From the NCBI RefSeq assembly GCF_024584805.1, contig NZ_CP075715.1:7535526-7599525 (forward strand): DNA of 64,000 nt, given 5' to 3'. Shown here piece by piece: positions 16,917 through 25,502 of this stretch. A program made the translations under genes and the position numbers. Below the pieces are notes generated by a model. The model saw only the letters and a list, made by a program, of their open reading frames with translations. It did no database searches and was not told the origin of the DNA. Numbering within the stretch: the first letter of the stretch is position 1; each line of letters opens with the position of its first letter. The stretch is from Streptomyces sp. FIT100. Lineage in GTDB: Bacteria > Actinomycetota > Actinomycetes > Streptomycetales > Streptomycetaceae.

Positions 16917-18056
16917 TCAAGTGGACCGGACCTGTGAATTTCCCTGCAGGAACCAGCCGGGCTTCTTGGGGGCCTTTACGACTTTACCGATACCTGAGCA
17001 GGCGATGTAGAGGTCGTTGCCATCGACTGCCACGCTTGTCGGCGTGGCGAGGTTTGTGATGACCGGGGTTGCCTGTCCTCCTCCGGCCTTGGGGGCCTTT
17101 ACGACTGTGCCGTTACCTGAGCAGGCGATGTAGAGGTCGTTGCCATCGACTGCCACGCTTGTTGGCGTGGCGAGGTTTGTGATGACCGGGGTTGCCTGTC
17201 CTCCTCCGGCCTTGGGGGCCTTTACGACTGTGCCGTTACCTGAGCAGGCGATGTAGAGGTCGTTGCCATCGACTGCCATGCCCAGTGGCCTGGAGAGGTT
17301 TGTTACGAAAGCATCGGTAACCTGTCCCCCATTTTTTGGGATCTTTTTCACCTCGTCCCACCCAGTAACATAAAGACTGTCAAGATCTACCGCCAGAGAG
17401 TTCGGATTATCTAGTCTATGGCTAAGTTGGAGATCGGTGCCCCCTCCGCTGCCCGACAGAGGGATCTTTACTATCCATTGAGCTGTGTCAATTGAACAGT
17501 TACACACGTATAGTGTCTGCTGGACCATGTCCACCGCGGCAACCAGGGGGCCTGTGGTGACCCCCAGCTCTTCGGAAGAGATTTTGCCTTTGGTCTTGGA
17601 ACCCTTCACCACTGCCGTATACGATGTATGGTTACCTGTAGGGGGGACGTTTTTGGTGAGGTAAATATCGTCGCCGTTAATCGCCAGGATACGAGGCAGA
17701 CCTATGTCTTGAAGTGTGGCTGTTGTGATTAGTTCGGCGCTTCTTGAAAATTGGATAGATAAGGTGTTGGCTGCTGCTGAGTAGTTGCCATTTTTAGTGG
17801 CGCGGAGGGAGACGCTGTAGGCGGTTTCGTTGAGGCTGGTGGGTATGGAGATGCTGGTGCGGTCAGTGTCAGTCGCCTGTGTATGGGGGTTGGTGGCGGA
17901 CATGTAGGTGAGTTGGTAGCGGGTCAGTTCGCTGGTGTCGTCAGGGGCTGTCCAGGCGAGGGTTTCCCCGTTTTGGAGATGGAGGTCCTTCGGAGGGTTG
18001 ATCTTTTCGCCTTCCAGGAATATTCTCAACTCGGACGCGACGTTACTGTCAGTCAT
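16917..18056 (-). CDS. beta-propeller (NHL/SMP-30-like) repeat protein with N-terminal Fn3-like region
   Basis: About 379 aa. The N-terminal ~95 residues (WTAPDDTSELTRYQLTYMSA..., SVSLRATKNGNYSAA) resemble a fibronectin type III fold. The rest consists of propeller-type strands: SLAVDLDSLYVTGWDEVKKI, then three 41-residue units with the pattern VAVDGNDLYIACSGNGTVVK. There is no signal peptide or membrane helix. The last unit stops early and ends in an unrelated tail (KKPGWFLQGNS), suggesting C-terminal loss. GC is near 50% over 17300-17850, far below neighbours, so it was probably acquired. ATG 18056 is preferred; ATG 18074 has GGAG only 1 nt upstream. Function unknown; perhaps binding. Confidence 0.7.
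   Translation of the reverse strand: MTDSNVASELRIFLEGEKINPPKDLHLQNGETLAWTAPDDTSELTRYQLTYMSATNPHTQATDTDRTSISIPTSLNETAYSVSLRATKNGNYSAAANTLSIQFSRSAELITTATLQDIGLPRILAINGDDIYLTKNVPPTGNHTSYTAVVKGSKTKGKISSEELGVTTGPLVAAVDMVQQTLYVCNCSIDTAQWIVKIPLSGSGGGTDLQLSHRLDNPNSLAVDLDSLYVTGWDEVKKIPKNGGQVTDAFVTNLSRPLGMAVDGNDLYIACSGNGTVVKAPKAGGGQATPVITNLATPTSVAVDGNDLYIACSGNGTVVKAPKAGGGQATPVITNLATPTSVAVDGNDLYIACSGIGKVVKAPKKPGWFLQGNSQVRST
16968..17336. repeat. 123-bp tandem coding repeat, three copies
   Basis: Units start at 16968, 17091 and 17214. The second and the first part of the third are essentially identical, the first differs at a few bases, and the third diverges after about 70 bp. Each encodes one 41-residue propeller blade of the gene at 16917-18056. 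Near-identity at DNA level indicates recent duplication. Confidence 0.92.
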
Positions 18057-18074
18057 TGGCTGAATCTCTTTCAT

Positions 18075-18505
18075 TCTCCGATTTTGCAGGTCGGTGGGCC
18101 TGATGCTGACGGGTTGTCAGTCTGCTGGTTTAGGGTGATGCAATCCTGTCAGAAGACCTATCGCTGTAGCCTGCCTTCACTCGCTTTCTCGAGGTGGGCG
18201 CCGCCCTCGATGGGGATCTCGTGCTGCGGGGGAAGGGTGCCGGCACTCCGCAAGGTCGATCCTCTTGCCGCTTGTCGGTCTTGGATGAGCGCATGCCGTA
18301 AAGCCGGTGTAAGGGTGGTGAGGTCTTTCATCCTGCCCCGGAAGAGTTATGAGGCTTTTAGCGGGTGGTGACGTAGCGAAGCCACGGGTCGTTGGCTGTG
18401 ATGATCTCAATGAGCACATCCGTCGACCGGGGGCGACGGCCTGGCGCTGCGTCGACGAGATAATCGAGCTTCTGGCCGGGTAGGCTCCGGGCTGGTGTGA
18501 AACCC
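18075..18505. other. non-genic stretch with a short orphan coding fragment
   Basis: No intact gene. On the minus strand from about 18490 to 18368 a frame reads SLPGQKLDYLVDAA... and ends VLIEIITANDPWLRYVTTR with a stop, which looks like the tail of a lost gene cut by the IS element at 18506. Its family is not recognised. Confidence 0.4.
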
Positions 18506-19483
18506 TAAGGGCTGTCCTGTGAATGATCTGGGACGCGCTGTTGGCCTGCTCGTTTCTCCGTCATTCGGCCAGTGCCTGAGGTTGTGCAGGCGGGGCGATG
18601 CCCAGCACGGCGTGGTGAACGCCCTCGCCTTTCAGGCGGCAGTCACGGAGGATCTTCCAGCTCTTCATCGGGGCGAAGGCGTGCTCGACGCGGGCGTGGA
18701 CTTTGCGATCGGAGGTGTTGTGTTCCTCCTTCCAGTCAGGTAGTTAGCTCTGCCCGCGTTCGCGGCGGTGCGGGATGACCAGCCCGGTGCCTCGGTTGCC
18801 ACCGTCAGCGATCACCATGGTGTCCCCGACGGCGGCCTTCGCGCCGGACAGTTCCCACGCCTTGCAGTCGTTGCGGTTGCCTGGCAACGGCCGGCCGGCC
18901 ACGACGACGAGCCGTGTGTAGGAATCGATGACAACCTGGTGATTGGTGGAGTTACCGGTAGTTCTTCGACTGCTCGGCCACCGCGTGGTCACGGGGTGGG
19001 GATCAAGGTTCCGTCCACGATGAGCACCGTGTCCTTGCGGAACCGCGTGCGGGGCCGGAGCGCAAGAAGAGGCCCGAGTTGGTTGATGATGCGGTCGGCC
19101 GCAGAGTGGGAGATGCCGAACAGCGGCGCGAGCTGGCACAGCGTCAAGCTGTTGCGCCAGTATGCCGCGACCAGAAGCACCCGGTTCTGCAGCGGCAGAC
19201 TCCACGGCCGACCGCGGCGGACCGCGTCCGCCCCTTCGTGCTGCAGTATGGTCAACCTGCCGAACTGCCGCGGGCTCCACCCGGTGAACGGAGCTGTCCA
19301 GGACGGCTCCGACGCCGTGATCACACCAGCCACCGCAAGATCCTCACACGGATCCCGTCGGCCACTGGCCCGCTGATCACTTGCTGGACAGGCGGAGATC
19401 TCCGGACCGGGTATCGCACCTGACACGGCCGGATTCGAAGGGAGCAAAGCTCCAGCTCACACACATAAGCGGGACAGCCCTTA
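18506..19483 (-). mobile_element. IS5-family (IS427-like) insertion sequence, decayed, 978 bp
   Basis: Terminal inverted repeats: left TAAGGGCTGTCCTGTG, right end read inversely TAAGGGCTGTCCCGCTT. The junctions are cCTAA and TTAGc, resembling the CTAG-type target used by this group. The interior encodes one transposase on the minus strand that is broken by frameshifts and a stop, so the copy is immobile unless helped in trans. Confidence 0.85.
18561..19324 (-). pseudogene. IS5-family DDE transposase pseudogene
   Basis: From GTG 19324 the first frame reads ITASEPSWTAPFTGWSPRQF ... GRPWSLPLQNRVLLVAAYWR ... FGISHSAADRIINQLGPLLA ... VLIVDGTLIPT (first catalytic Asp), then shifts near 18985. The next frame reads NHQVVIDSYTRLVVVAGRPL, GNRNDCKAWELSGAKAAVGD, MVIADGGNRGTGLVIPHRR (second Asp) and meets a TAA near 18745, where intact relatives have Glu. 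Beyond it KEEHNTSDRKVHARVEHAFA is still readable, with a further shift near 18590. At least two frameshifts plus one nonsense change. Confidence 0.85.
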
Positions 19484-19919
19484 GCGGCCGGGATAAACGC
19501 GACTGCGCTTCGGGCAACTCAAGACCTTCGGGTCCTGGGCGATGGGCACGCTACTCCACCTGCCGCGTCAGCCGCACCGTCCACACACTGCTGATTTGCG
19601 ACTACTCAGGTTGAAGGTGATTCAGTGAAACCGTCTTTCCTCTCCGTCTGTTGAAAAGCTTCTGGAATCGGCGAACGCTCGGCACGGTGTGTACGGGCCC
19701 TCGGGGTTTCTGGTGCTGCGATGTGCGCGGTAGTCTTCACGCAGTGGCTCCACCCGGGCGCGCGTCCGTTGGGAACACGGAGCTCAGACACGATACTGAT
19801 CCTCGCTCAGCCAGGCTCCTCAACGATGGTGGCCACGCTGCCGGTCTGCCGTTTTGCACGATGTCGGACCGCGCGCTGCCGGCAGAACGATCGGGTACGG
19901 GTGGACCAAGGAGTCGACC
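19484..19919. other. no recognisable gene
   Basis: The plus strand from 19495 carries a scrap reading LRFGQLKTFGSWAMGTLLHL. The remainder has scattered stops in all frames and somewhat reduced GC. Nothing could be assigned. It belongs to the degraded patch between the IS5-like element and the truncated ABC ATPase. Confidence 0.4.
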
Positions 19920-20123
19920 ATGGGCTTCGGCGGGCGCGTCGCAGGCGCCCGTGAGGAACGCACCTCATACAGAGAGGTTCGCGACCCGCAGCGCAAAGCC
20001 CGCTATCCGGCGGACGTTCACCACGCGGATGTGCACGGGTTCAAGATTACGCGACGGGTGGCTGGCAAGTGGGATGATGTCCGGGGCTGGACCAAGCGGG
20101 CTCGAAGTCGTCGCCCGCAGTGA
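19920..20123 (+). CDS. small hypothetical protein, 67 aa, basic
   Basis: ATG at 19920 is preceded by a good RBS (caaggag, 7 nt). The 67 residues start MGFGGRVAGAREERTSYREV and end TKRARSRRPQ; the composition is basic and soluble. No domain recognised. The RBS is the main support. It lies in the degraded patch and may be an accessory-gene survivor. Confidence 0.4.
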   Translation: MGFGGRVAGAREERTSYREVRDPQRKARYPADVHHADVHGFKITRRVAGKWDDVRGWTKRARSRRPQ

Positions 20124-20389
20124 CCCAACCTCGATACGAAGCGTGACATGGCGATCGAAGTGCGTCAAGAAGCCCCTTTCTTTGATATTCCGAGACTGTG
20201 ACTCTCCGCCCACGCGCGCAAGCACCTGAGTGTGAGCGAACAGAGAGCAGGCCAGATCCTCGACAGCCGAGGAGGCCCCGCTCGAAGAGGGTCGCCGTCC
20301 GAGCACCACGTGGTCGACATCGGTCGGGAAAGGACCGGCCCTGACGCCGGGCCACGAAGTCGGAGGTTGCTCTGTGTCTAGGCCGATGG

Positions 20390-20902
20390 GTGACCGCGAT
20401 ACGCGTACTCAGCCACCGGCACCGGGCGCCGCGGCGGCAGCGCACGGCGGTCGGTGTCGTCTTCCAGCAGCCGCGGATGGCCGCCGACCCGCGGCTGCGG
20501 CTGCGCGATCTCATCGCCGAGCCGCTGCGCGCCAACGGGCGGCGCGGCGAGGCGGCCGGCGCTCGCGTGGCCGGGCTGGCCGTCGCCGTCGGACTCACCG
20601 ACGACCTCCTCGCCCGCCGTCCGCACGAGGTGAGCGACGGACAGCTCCAACGCGCCTGCCTCGCCCGCGCCCTGGCGCTGCGCCCGCGCTGGCTGGTCTG
20701 CGACGAGATGACCGCGATGCTCGACGCATCGACGACCGCGGCGCTGGTCACAGCCGTCGAGCGGTACCGCGCCGACACCGGCGCCGGTCTGCTCGCCGTC
20801 GGCCACGACCGCACCCTCCTGGCACGCTGGTGCGACCGCACCGTCGACCGCACCGTCGACCGCACCGTCGACTGGACCGCCGATTCCGCGTCCCGCGGCT
20901 GA
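20390..20902 (+). pseudogene. ABC transporter ATPase (peptide/nickel type), 5'-truncated
   Basis: The readable part starts around GVVFQQPRMAADPRLRLRDL (Q-loop region). It continues with EVSDGQLQRACLARALAL (signature, LSGGQ replaced by VSDGQ), RWLVCDEMTAMLD (Walker B) and LAVGHDRTLLARW (H-loop). The Walker A half of the domain is absent, so it cannot bind ATP normally. An ATG at 20390 exists but has no clear RBS. The upstream join falls at the edge of the degraded accessory patch, so the missing half was probably lost when that DNA was inserted or rearranged. The C-terminus carries three DRTV repeats. Confidence 0.8.
20834..20869. repeat. 12-bp tandem repeat, three copies
   Basis: GACCGCACCGTC three times, encoding the DRTV repeats at the C-terminal end of the truncated ABC ATPase. 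Confidence 0.9.
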
Positions 20903-21040
20903 CGGGTGGCCGACGGCGCCCCCGCGCCGGTTGAGCACCGCGTGACCAGTGGCCGAACTCTTCCCCGCGACCTGCCCATTCGGCCCGAGCGGCACGGATA
21001 CTCGCCGTGTCCCGCACGCCCCGCAGAGCCCGGAGGCCCC

Positions 21041-21907
21041 ATGGACCGCACCACCCGTCGCGCCGCCGTGACCGCACTCACCGCCGCCCTGGCCGGAGTC
21101 GTCGTCGCGTCCCCCGCCGCCCAGGCCCTGCCCGCCCCACGGCACCCGCGCACACCCCGCCCGCTGCGCCGCGCGCACGCCCACAACGACTACCTGCACA
21201 CGCGGCCGCTGCACGACGCGCTGGACCACGGCTTCACCAGCCTGGAGGCCGACATCTTCCTGGTCGACGGGGAGTTGCTCGTCGCCCACGAACCCGCCGA
21301 GCTCGACCCGGCCCGTACGCTCCGCTCGCTCTACCTCGATCCGCTGCTGGCCCGTGTGAAGGCCAACCACGGATCCGTGTACCGCGGTCACCGGCGGCCG
21401 GTGCAGCTGCTCGTCGACATCAAGAACGACGGGGTGAACACATACCTCGAACTCCACCGCCAACTCCGCGAATACCGCCGGATCCTGAGCACGTACGCCC
21501 ACGGCACCGTGCACCTCGGCGCCGTCACGCCCGTCATCTCCGGCGATCGCGCGGCCCGCGCGCCCATGGAGGCCCAGTCCGTGCGCCACGCCTTCTACGA
21601 CGGCCGGCTCGACGACCTCGCCGCCCCCGCCCCGGCCTCCTTCATCCCGCTGGTCTCCAGCAACTGGACGCAGAGCTTCGGCTGGCAGGGCACCGGGCCG
21701 TTCCCCGCCGCCGAGCGGGAGCTGCTGCACACCCTCGTGTCCACCGCACACTCCCGCGGGCAGCGGGTCCGCTTCTGGGCCACCCCCGACGCGCCGGGCG
21801 CCGCGCGCGACGCGGTCTGGACGGAGCTGCTGGACGCCCGCGTCGACCACATCAACACGGACGACCTCGCCGGCCTGGAGAGCTTCCTGCGCTCGCGCGG
21901 CGAGTAG
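21041..21907 (+). CDS. secreted glycerophosphodiester phosphodiesterase/PI-PLC-like protein
   Basis: 288 aa from ATG 21041 (CGGAGG 4 nt upstream). A signal peptide with twin-Arg-like MDRTTRRAAVTALTAALAGV ends near AQA (residue 28). The mature part has HAHNDYLHTRPLHDALDHGF, SLEADIFLVDGELLVAHEP and QLLVDIKNDG. These are the His, Glu/Asp and second His metal and catalytic positions of the TIM-barrel phosphodiesterase superfamily. Family members cleave glycerophosphodiesters or phosphoinositides. It acts outside the cell. Substrate not determinable from sequence. Confidence 0.8.
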   Translation: MDRTTRRAAVTALTAALAGVVVASPAAQALPAPRHPRTPRPLRRAHAHNDYLHTRPLHDALDHGFTSLEADIFLVDGELLVAHEPAELDPARTLRSLYLDPLLARVKANHGSVYRGHRRPVQLLVDIKNDGVNTYLELHRQLREYRRILSTYAHGTVHLGAVTPVISGDRAARAPMEAQSVRHAFYDGRLDDLAAPAPASFIPLVSSNWTQSFGWQGTGPFPAAERELLHTLVSTAHSRGQRVRFWATPDAPGAARDAVWTELLDARVDHINTDDLAGLESFLRSRGE

Positions 21908-22102
21908 CGCCACACCGCAGGCCCGCGCCGCCGACGCCCGTCGACTGCGCGGGCCGACTGGGCGGGTCGGCGGCGCGGGTCAACGCCCGCGTCGAAGACC
22001 ACCCGGTCGGCGGACACGCCAGTCGGCCATCCGGCGCCTCCACTCCGCCACACTGGCGGCCGAATGCCGCAAATCCGCTGCGGCGGCGAAGGAGGTAGGG
22101 GG

Positions 22103-22297
22103 ATGGCCGTGTCCGTCTCAGTCGTACTGCTGCTGCTGGTGCTCGCCGTGATCTATCTGCGCAACGGCGGTCTGAAGATCTCACACGCGCTGGTGTGCGC
22201 CCTGCTCGGCTTTCTCCTGGCGGGCACGAGCATGGCGCCTACCATCCAGAGCGGCGTCACCGCCACCGCGGACGTGGTGAGCCGGCTGAAGCCCTGA
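22103..22297 (+). CDS. small membrane protein, 64 aa
   Basis: ATG at 22103 follows a perfect GAAGGAGG. The N-terminal helix (SVVLLLLVLAVIYL, residues 6-19) and the second segment (ALVCALLGFLLAGTSMA) make a two-pass membrane protein ending in TATADVVSRLKP. It is recognisable as a conserved Streptomyces small membrane protein but has no known function. A 24-bp repeat follows its stop. Confidence 0.75.
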   Translation: MAVSVSVVLLLLVLAVIYLRNGGLKISHALVCALLGFLLAGTSMAPTIQSGVTATADVVSRLKP

Positions 22298-22328
22298 CCA
22301 CCGGGCCGGGCCGGCCGACGCCGCGCCC

Positions 22329-22400
22329 GGACGGATGCCCGACGCCGAGCCCGGACGGATGCCCCACGCCGCGCCCGGACGGATGCCCGGCGCCGAGCCC
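22329..22400. repeat. 24-bp tandem repeat, three copies
   Basis: Units at 22329, 22353 and 22377 start GGACGGATGCCC and end CCGMGCCC with minor changes. They occupy the space immediately before the serine hydrolase gene, so the promoter or leader of that gene must lie in or before them. Confidence 0.88.
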
Positions 22401-22430
22401 GGCGGGCGGCGGCCCCGCGCCGGGCGTTCA

Positions 22431-24098
22431 ATGAGACGTATGCGTGCCGCGAGGCGCGCGCGACTCCGCAGCAGCCGCACGCGCGCCGTATCGGGTCTGG
22501 CCGCCGCGCTCGCCGGAGCGATGGCCCTGGCCTCGGGCGCCTTCGCCCCGGGCGCCACCGCCGAGCCGAGCCCGCCGCCGGCCCCGAAGCCGCCCCCGGC
22601 CCAGCCTCCGCCGCAGCTCACCCAGGCCGACGTGGACGGGGCCGTCGCACGGCTCGACGGTGTCGTCCAGAGCATGATGAAGCGCACCGGCGTTCCCGGA
22701 GCGGCCGTAGGTGTCGTGTACAAGGACCGGGTCGTCCACCTCAAGGGCTTCGGCAAGCGACACATCGGCAGGCCCGGCGACGTCGGCGCAGACACGGTGT
22801 TCCAGCTGGCCTCCCTCTCCAAGCCGGTCAGCTCCACCGTGGTCGCCGGCACCGTGGAGACCGGAGAGGACGCCGCCGCGGACGCCTCCACCGTCACCTG
22901 GGACGAGCCCGTGACGCCCCACCTGCCCGGCTTCGCCCTCAAGGACCCCTGGGTCTCCCGCCATGTCACGGTCAGCGACCTGCTCTCGCACCGCAGCGGA
23001 CTGCCCGACCACGCGGGCGACCTGCTCGAGGACCTCGGCTACGACCAGGCGTACATCCTCGGGCACCTCCGCCTCGAGCCGCTCGCCCCCTTCCGGGCCA
23101 GCTACGCCTACACCAACTTCGGCTTCACCGCCGCCGCGGAGGCCGTCGCCCGCACCAAGGGCGTCAGCTGGCAGAAACTCAGCGAGGACACCCTCTTCAA
23201 ACCCGCGGGCATGGACGCCACCAGCACCACCTTCGCGGACTACGAGAAGCAGGCCGACAAGGCCGTCACGCACGTGCGGACCGCCGACGGCACCTGGCAG
23301 GCGAAGTACGTCCGCGACGCCGACGCCCAGTCGCCCGCGGGCGGCGTCAGCTCCTCGGTCACCGACATGATGCGCTGGCTGAGGCTCCAGCTCGGCAACG
23401 GGAGACTCGACGGCCGGCAGATCATCGACGCCGGGAACCTGGAGCACACCCGTGTGCCCCAGATCGTCTCCCAGCCGCCCGCGGCCCCCGCGGCACGCAC
23501 CGGCTTCTACGGCCTCGGCTGGAACGTCGGCTACGACGACCGGGGCAGGCTCCGCCTGAGCCACTCCGGCGCCTTCGACCTCGGCGCCAACACCAACGTC
23601 ACGATGCTCCCGGGCGAACAGCTCGGCATCGTCGTGCTCACCAACGGCCAGCCGGTCGGCATGGCCGACGCGGTCGCCCTCGACTTCTTCGACATCGCCC
23701 AGTACGGCAAGCCGACCACCGACTGGCTCCCGGTCGTCGCCGCGCTCTACGCGCAGGAGGCGGACGCCGGCAGGTCCTCCGTCGACTACGCCGATCCACC
23801 CGCGGACGCGAAGCCCGCCCGCGCCGACAGTGCGTACACCGGGACGTACCACAGCGCGTACTACGGCAAGGCCGTCGTCACGACCGACAGGAACGGCCTG
23901 GTGCTCGAACTCGGGCCGGGCCCCATGCGGTTCCGGCTGGACCCCTACGACGGCGACACCTTCAGCTACGTCACCTCCGGTGAGAACCAGGTCGGCCGCA
24001 CCGGGGTCGGCTTCACCGTCGGTGCCGGGGGCAGGGCCACCAGCCTGCGCGTCGACTACCTCGACGGCGACGGCCTCGGGACCTTCACGCGCGGCTGA
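22431..24098 (+). CDS. secreted serine beta-lactamase/DD-peptidase family hydrolase with C-terminal DUF3471
   Basis: 555 aa from ATG 22431. The N-terminus is Arg-rich with a hydrophobic core and then a Pro-rich stretch (EPSPPPAPKPPPAQPPP), a typical signal peptide plus linker. The catalytic domain has the nucleophile motif FQLASLSKP (SxxK), YTN at SYAYTNFGF (equivalent of YAN) and a late HSGAFDLG (HxG). These are all three boxes of the class C/AmpH-like penicillin-recognising family. The last ~110 residues (YTGTYHSAYYGKAVV..., GVGFTVGAGGRATSLRVDYL) fit DUF3471. It may be a DD-carboxypeptidase or an esterase; substrate unknown. Confidence 0.87.
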   Translation: MRRMRAARRARLRSSRTRAVSGLAAALAGAMALASGAFAPGATAEPSPPPAPKPPPAQPPPQLTQADVDGAVARLDGVVQSMMKRTGVPGAAVGVVYKDRVVHLKGFGKRHIGRPGDVGADTVFQLASLSKPVSSTVVAGTVETGEDAAADASTVTWDEPVTPHLPGFALKDPWVSRHVTVSDLLSHRSGLPDHAGDLLEDLGYDQAYILGHLRLEPLAPFRASYAYTNFGFTAAAEAVARTKGVSWQKLSEDTLFKPAGMDATSTTFADYEKQADKAVTHVRTADGTWQAKYVRDADAQSPAGGVSSSVTDMMRWLRLQLGNGRLDGRQIIDAGNLEHTRVPQIVSQPPAAPAARTGFYGLGWNVGYDDRGRLRLSHSGAFDLGANTNVTMLPGEQLGIVVLTNGQPVGMADAVALDFFDIAQYGKPTTDWLPVVAALYAQEADAGRSSVDYADPPADAKPARADSAYTGTYHSAYYGKAVVTTDRNGLVLELGPGPMRFRLDPYDGDTFSYVTSGENQVGRTGVGFTVGAGGRATSLRVDYLDGDGLGTFTRG

Positions 24099-24132
24099 AC
24101 GCCGCCTCGCGCGGCACCGCCGGTCGGCCTCC

Positions 24133-24924
24133 TCAGGTCAGCTGGGGCATCTCGCCCTCGGTCGTGGTGATGTCGATGACCGCGAACGCCGCGCCCTGCG
24201 GGTCGACGAGCGCCGCGAACCGGCCGAAGGGGCTGGTCATCGGCCCGAACGCCGGTGTGGCGCCCAGCTTCTGGGCGGTCGCCACCGCGGCGTCGCAGTC
24301 CGGGACGGTGAAGTAGACCTGGATGTACGAGGGGACCTCGGGCGGGAACTCCTCGTCGGTCATCCTCATCCGGCCGAGCGTCGGGCCCTCGCCGAGCCCG
24401 TAGATCTTGAAGTCCATGGCCGGGTCGTCCAGTGTCTTCACGTCGTAGCCGAAGACGGCGGGGAAGAACGCGTCGGACTTCTCGGGCGCGCGCGTCATGA
24501 CCTCGGCCCAGCAGAAGGCACCGGGCTCGTTCTGCGCCTCGAACCCCTTGTGCGTGCCGGACTGCCAGACGCCGAAGGTGACACCGCCCGGGTCCTGGGC
24601 GAGGCACATCGTGCCGAACTCGCCCACCTCCATGGGCTCCATGAGGACCGTGCCGCCCTTCTCACGGATCTTCCCGGCGGTCGCGGCGGCATCGGGCGAG
24701 GCCAGGTACAGGCACCACTGCGACTGGCCCTCCTGGCCCGGCATCGGCGGGACGACCGCGGCGACGGCCTTGCCGTCCGCGTACGCCTCCGTGTAGTTCC
24801 CGTACTCGGACGACGCCTCGCCGAACGTCCAGCCGAGGACTTCGGAGTAGAAGGTCTTCGCGCCCTCCAGGTCGGTGAACATCGCGTCGGCCCAGATCGG
24901 CGTGCCTGCGAGTACTGCGGCCAT
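24133..24924 (-). CDS. VOC-family (glyoxalase-like) protein, two domains
   Basis: 263 aa starting at ATG 24924 (aaagag upstream). Two tandem beta-alpha-beta-beta-beta units are visible: IWADAMFTDLEGAKTFYSEV ... LAQDPGGVTFGVWQ and CWAEVMTRAPEKSDAFFPAV ... ALVDPQGAAFAVID. This is the vicinal-oxygen-chelate architecture of proteins annotated as glyoxalase/bleomycin-resistance or as the CFP-30B-like antigen in actinobacteria. The possible metal-ligand Glu/His residues are not all obvious, so catalytic activity is uncertain. Confidence 0.85.
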   Translation of the reverse strand: MAAVLAGTPIWADAMFTDLEGAKTFYSEVLGWTFGEASSEYGNYTEAYADGKAVAAVVPPMPGQEGQSQWCLYLASPDAAATAGKIREKGGTVLMEPMEVGEFGTMCLAQDPGGVTFGVWQSGTHKGFEAQNEPGAFCWAEVMTRAPEKSDAFFPAVFGYDVKTLDDPAMDFKIYGLGEGPTLGRMRMTDEEFPPEVPSYIQVYFTVPDCDAAVATAQKLGATPAFGPMTSPFGRFAALVDPQGAAFAVIDITTTEGEMPQLT

Positions 24925-25278
24925 GACTGACTCTTTCTGCCGTGTCGCCTGTGTTCGGCCATGTCGGCCGGATCCGGATGGTCCTGCCGTGCCCACGCTA
25001 ACCAGGGCAGGACCGTCCCGCGCGGTGACACCGGGATTCAGCCGCGGAAGGAGCCTTCGATGCGGGAGAATACGCCGATGCCATTCGGCACCGGCCGCTC
25101 CGCCCCGCCGCTTTGGCGGTCACGCACGGTCACGGCTGCCGGTAGGCCACGCCCGGCAGGCGAGGACGGCGACGAGCACCGCGCACGGATCCGGGCACGG
25201 CATGCCGTCACTTCGCCCCCGGCCACGGTGTCCGGTCAATGCTCCCCATTCTCCGGGGAGTCGACCGGACGCCAGGGG
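24925..25278. other. 354-bp intergenic stretch, one weak ORF
   Basis: It separates the VOC gene from MITE C. A plus-strand ATG at 25060 has a strong RBS (ggaaggag) and opens MRENTPMPFGTGRSAPPLWR, but the frame runs on into the MITE without a natural end and has no recognisable domain. It may be a short gene whose 3' end was overwritten by the MITE. A hairpin TCCCC-attct-CCGGGGA near 25243 could be a terminator. Confidence 0.35.
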
Positions 25279-25502
25279 CTAGGCCCTGACGTTCGGATCT
25301 TGCCGGGCTCGCGTGTCCTGGTACGCACACCTGCCGCGTTGTCGTCAGTCGCCGACTCCCCCGTAGCCCTTCGGGCACGGGAGGTGCCCCCACCGCGTCG
25401 ACTCCTTCCTCCGCCTTGCAGCTGCACGCACCGCTGTGACATCAGCCGCTCCGCGCCGGGCCGCTCGCTGATCCGGCCTGATCCGAACGACAGGGTGCCT
25501 AG
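25279..25502. mobile_element. MITE-like element C (about 222 bp, CTAG both sides)
   Basis: The ends pair as inverted repeats: left CTAGGCCCTGACGTTCGGATC, broken here as CTAGGCCCTGAC + GTTCGGATC; right, read inversely, CTAGGCACCCTGTC + GTTCGGATC. CTAG lies exactly at 25279-25282 and 25499-25502. The interior has the shared core GCGTTGTCGTCAGTCGCC and CCCGTAGCCCTTCGGGCACG also present in the other MITEs, but the terminal repeats are of a different type from element A. Non-coding. Confidence 0.8.

Noticed and set aside
16968..17336. 123-bp repeats as a CRISPR or satellite
   Set aside because: They are in frame and encode 41-residue propeller blades of one gene.
20390..20902. Functional ABC ATPase
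   Set aside because: No Walker A motif and no RBS; the signature motif is also degenerate.
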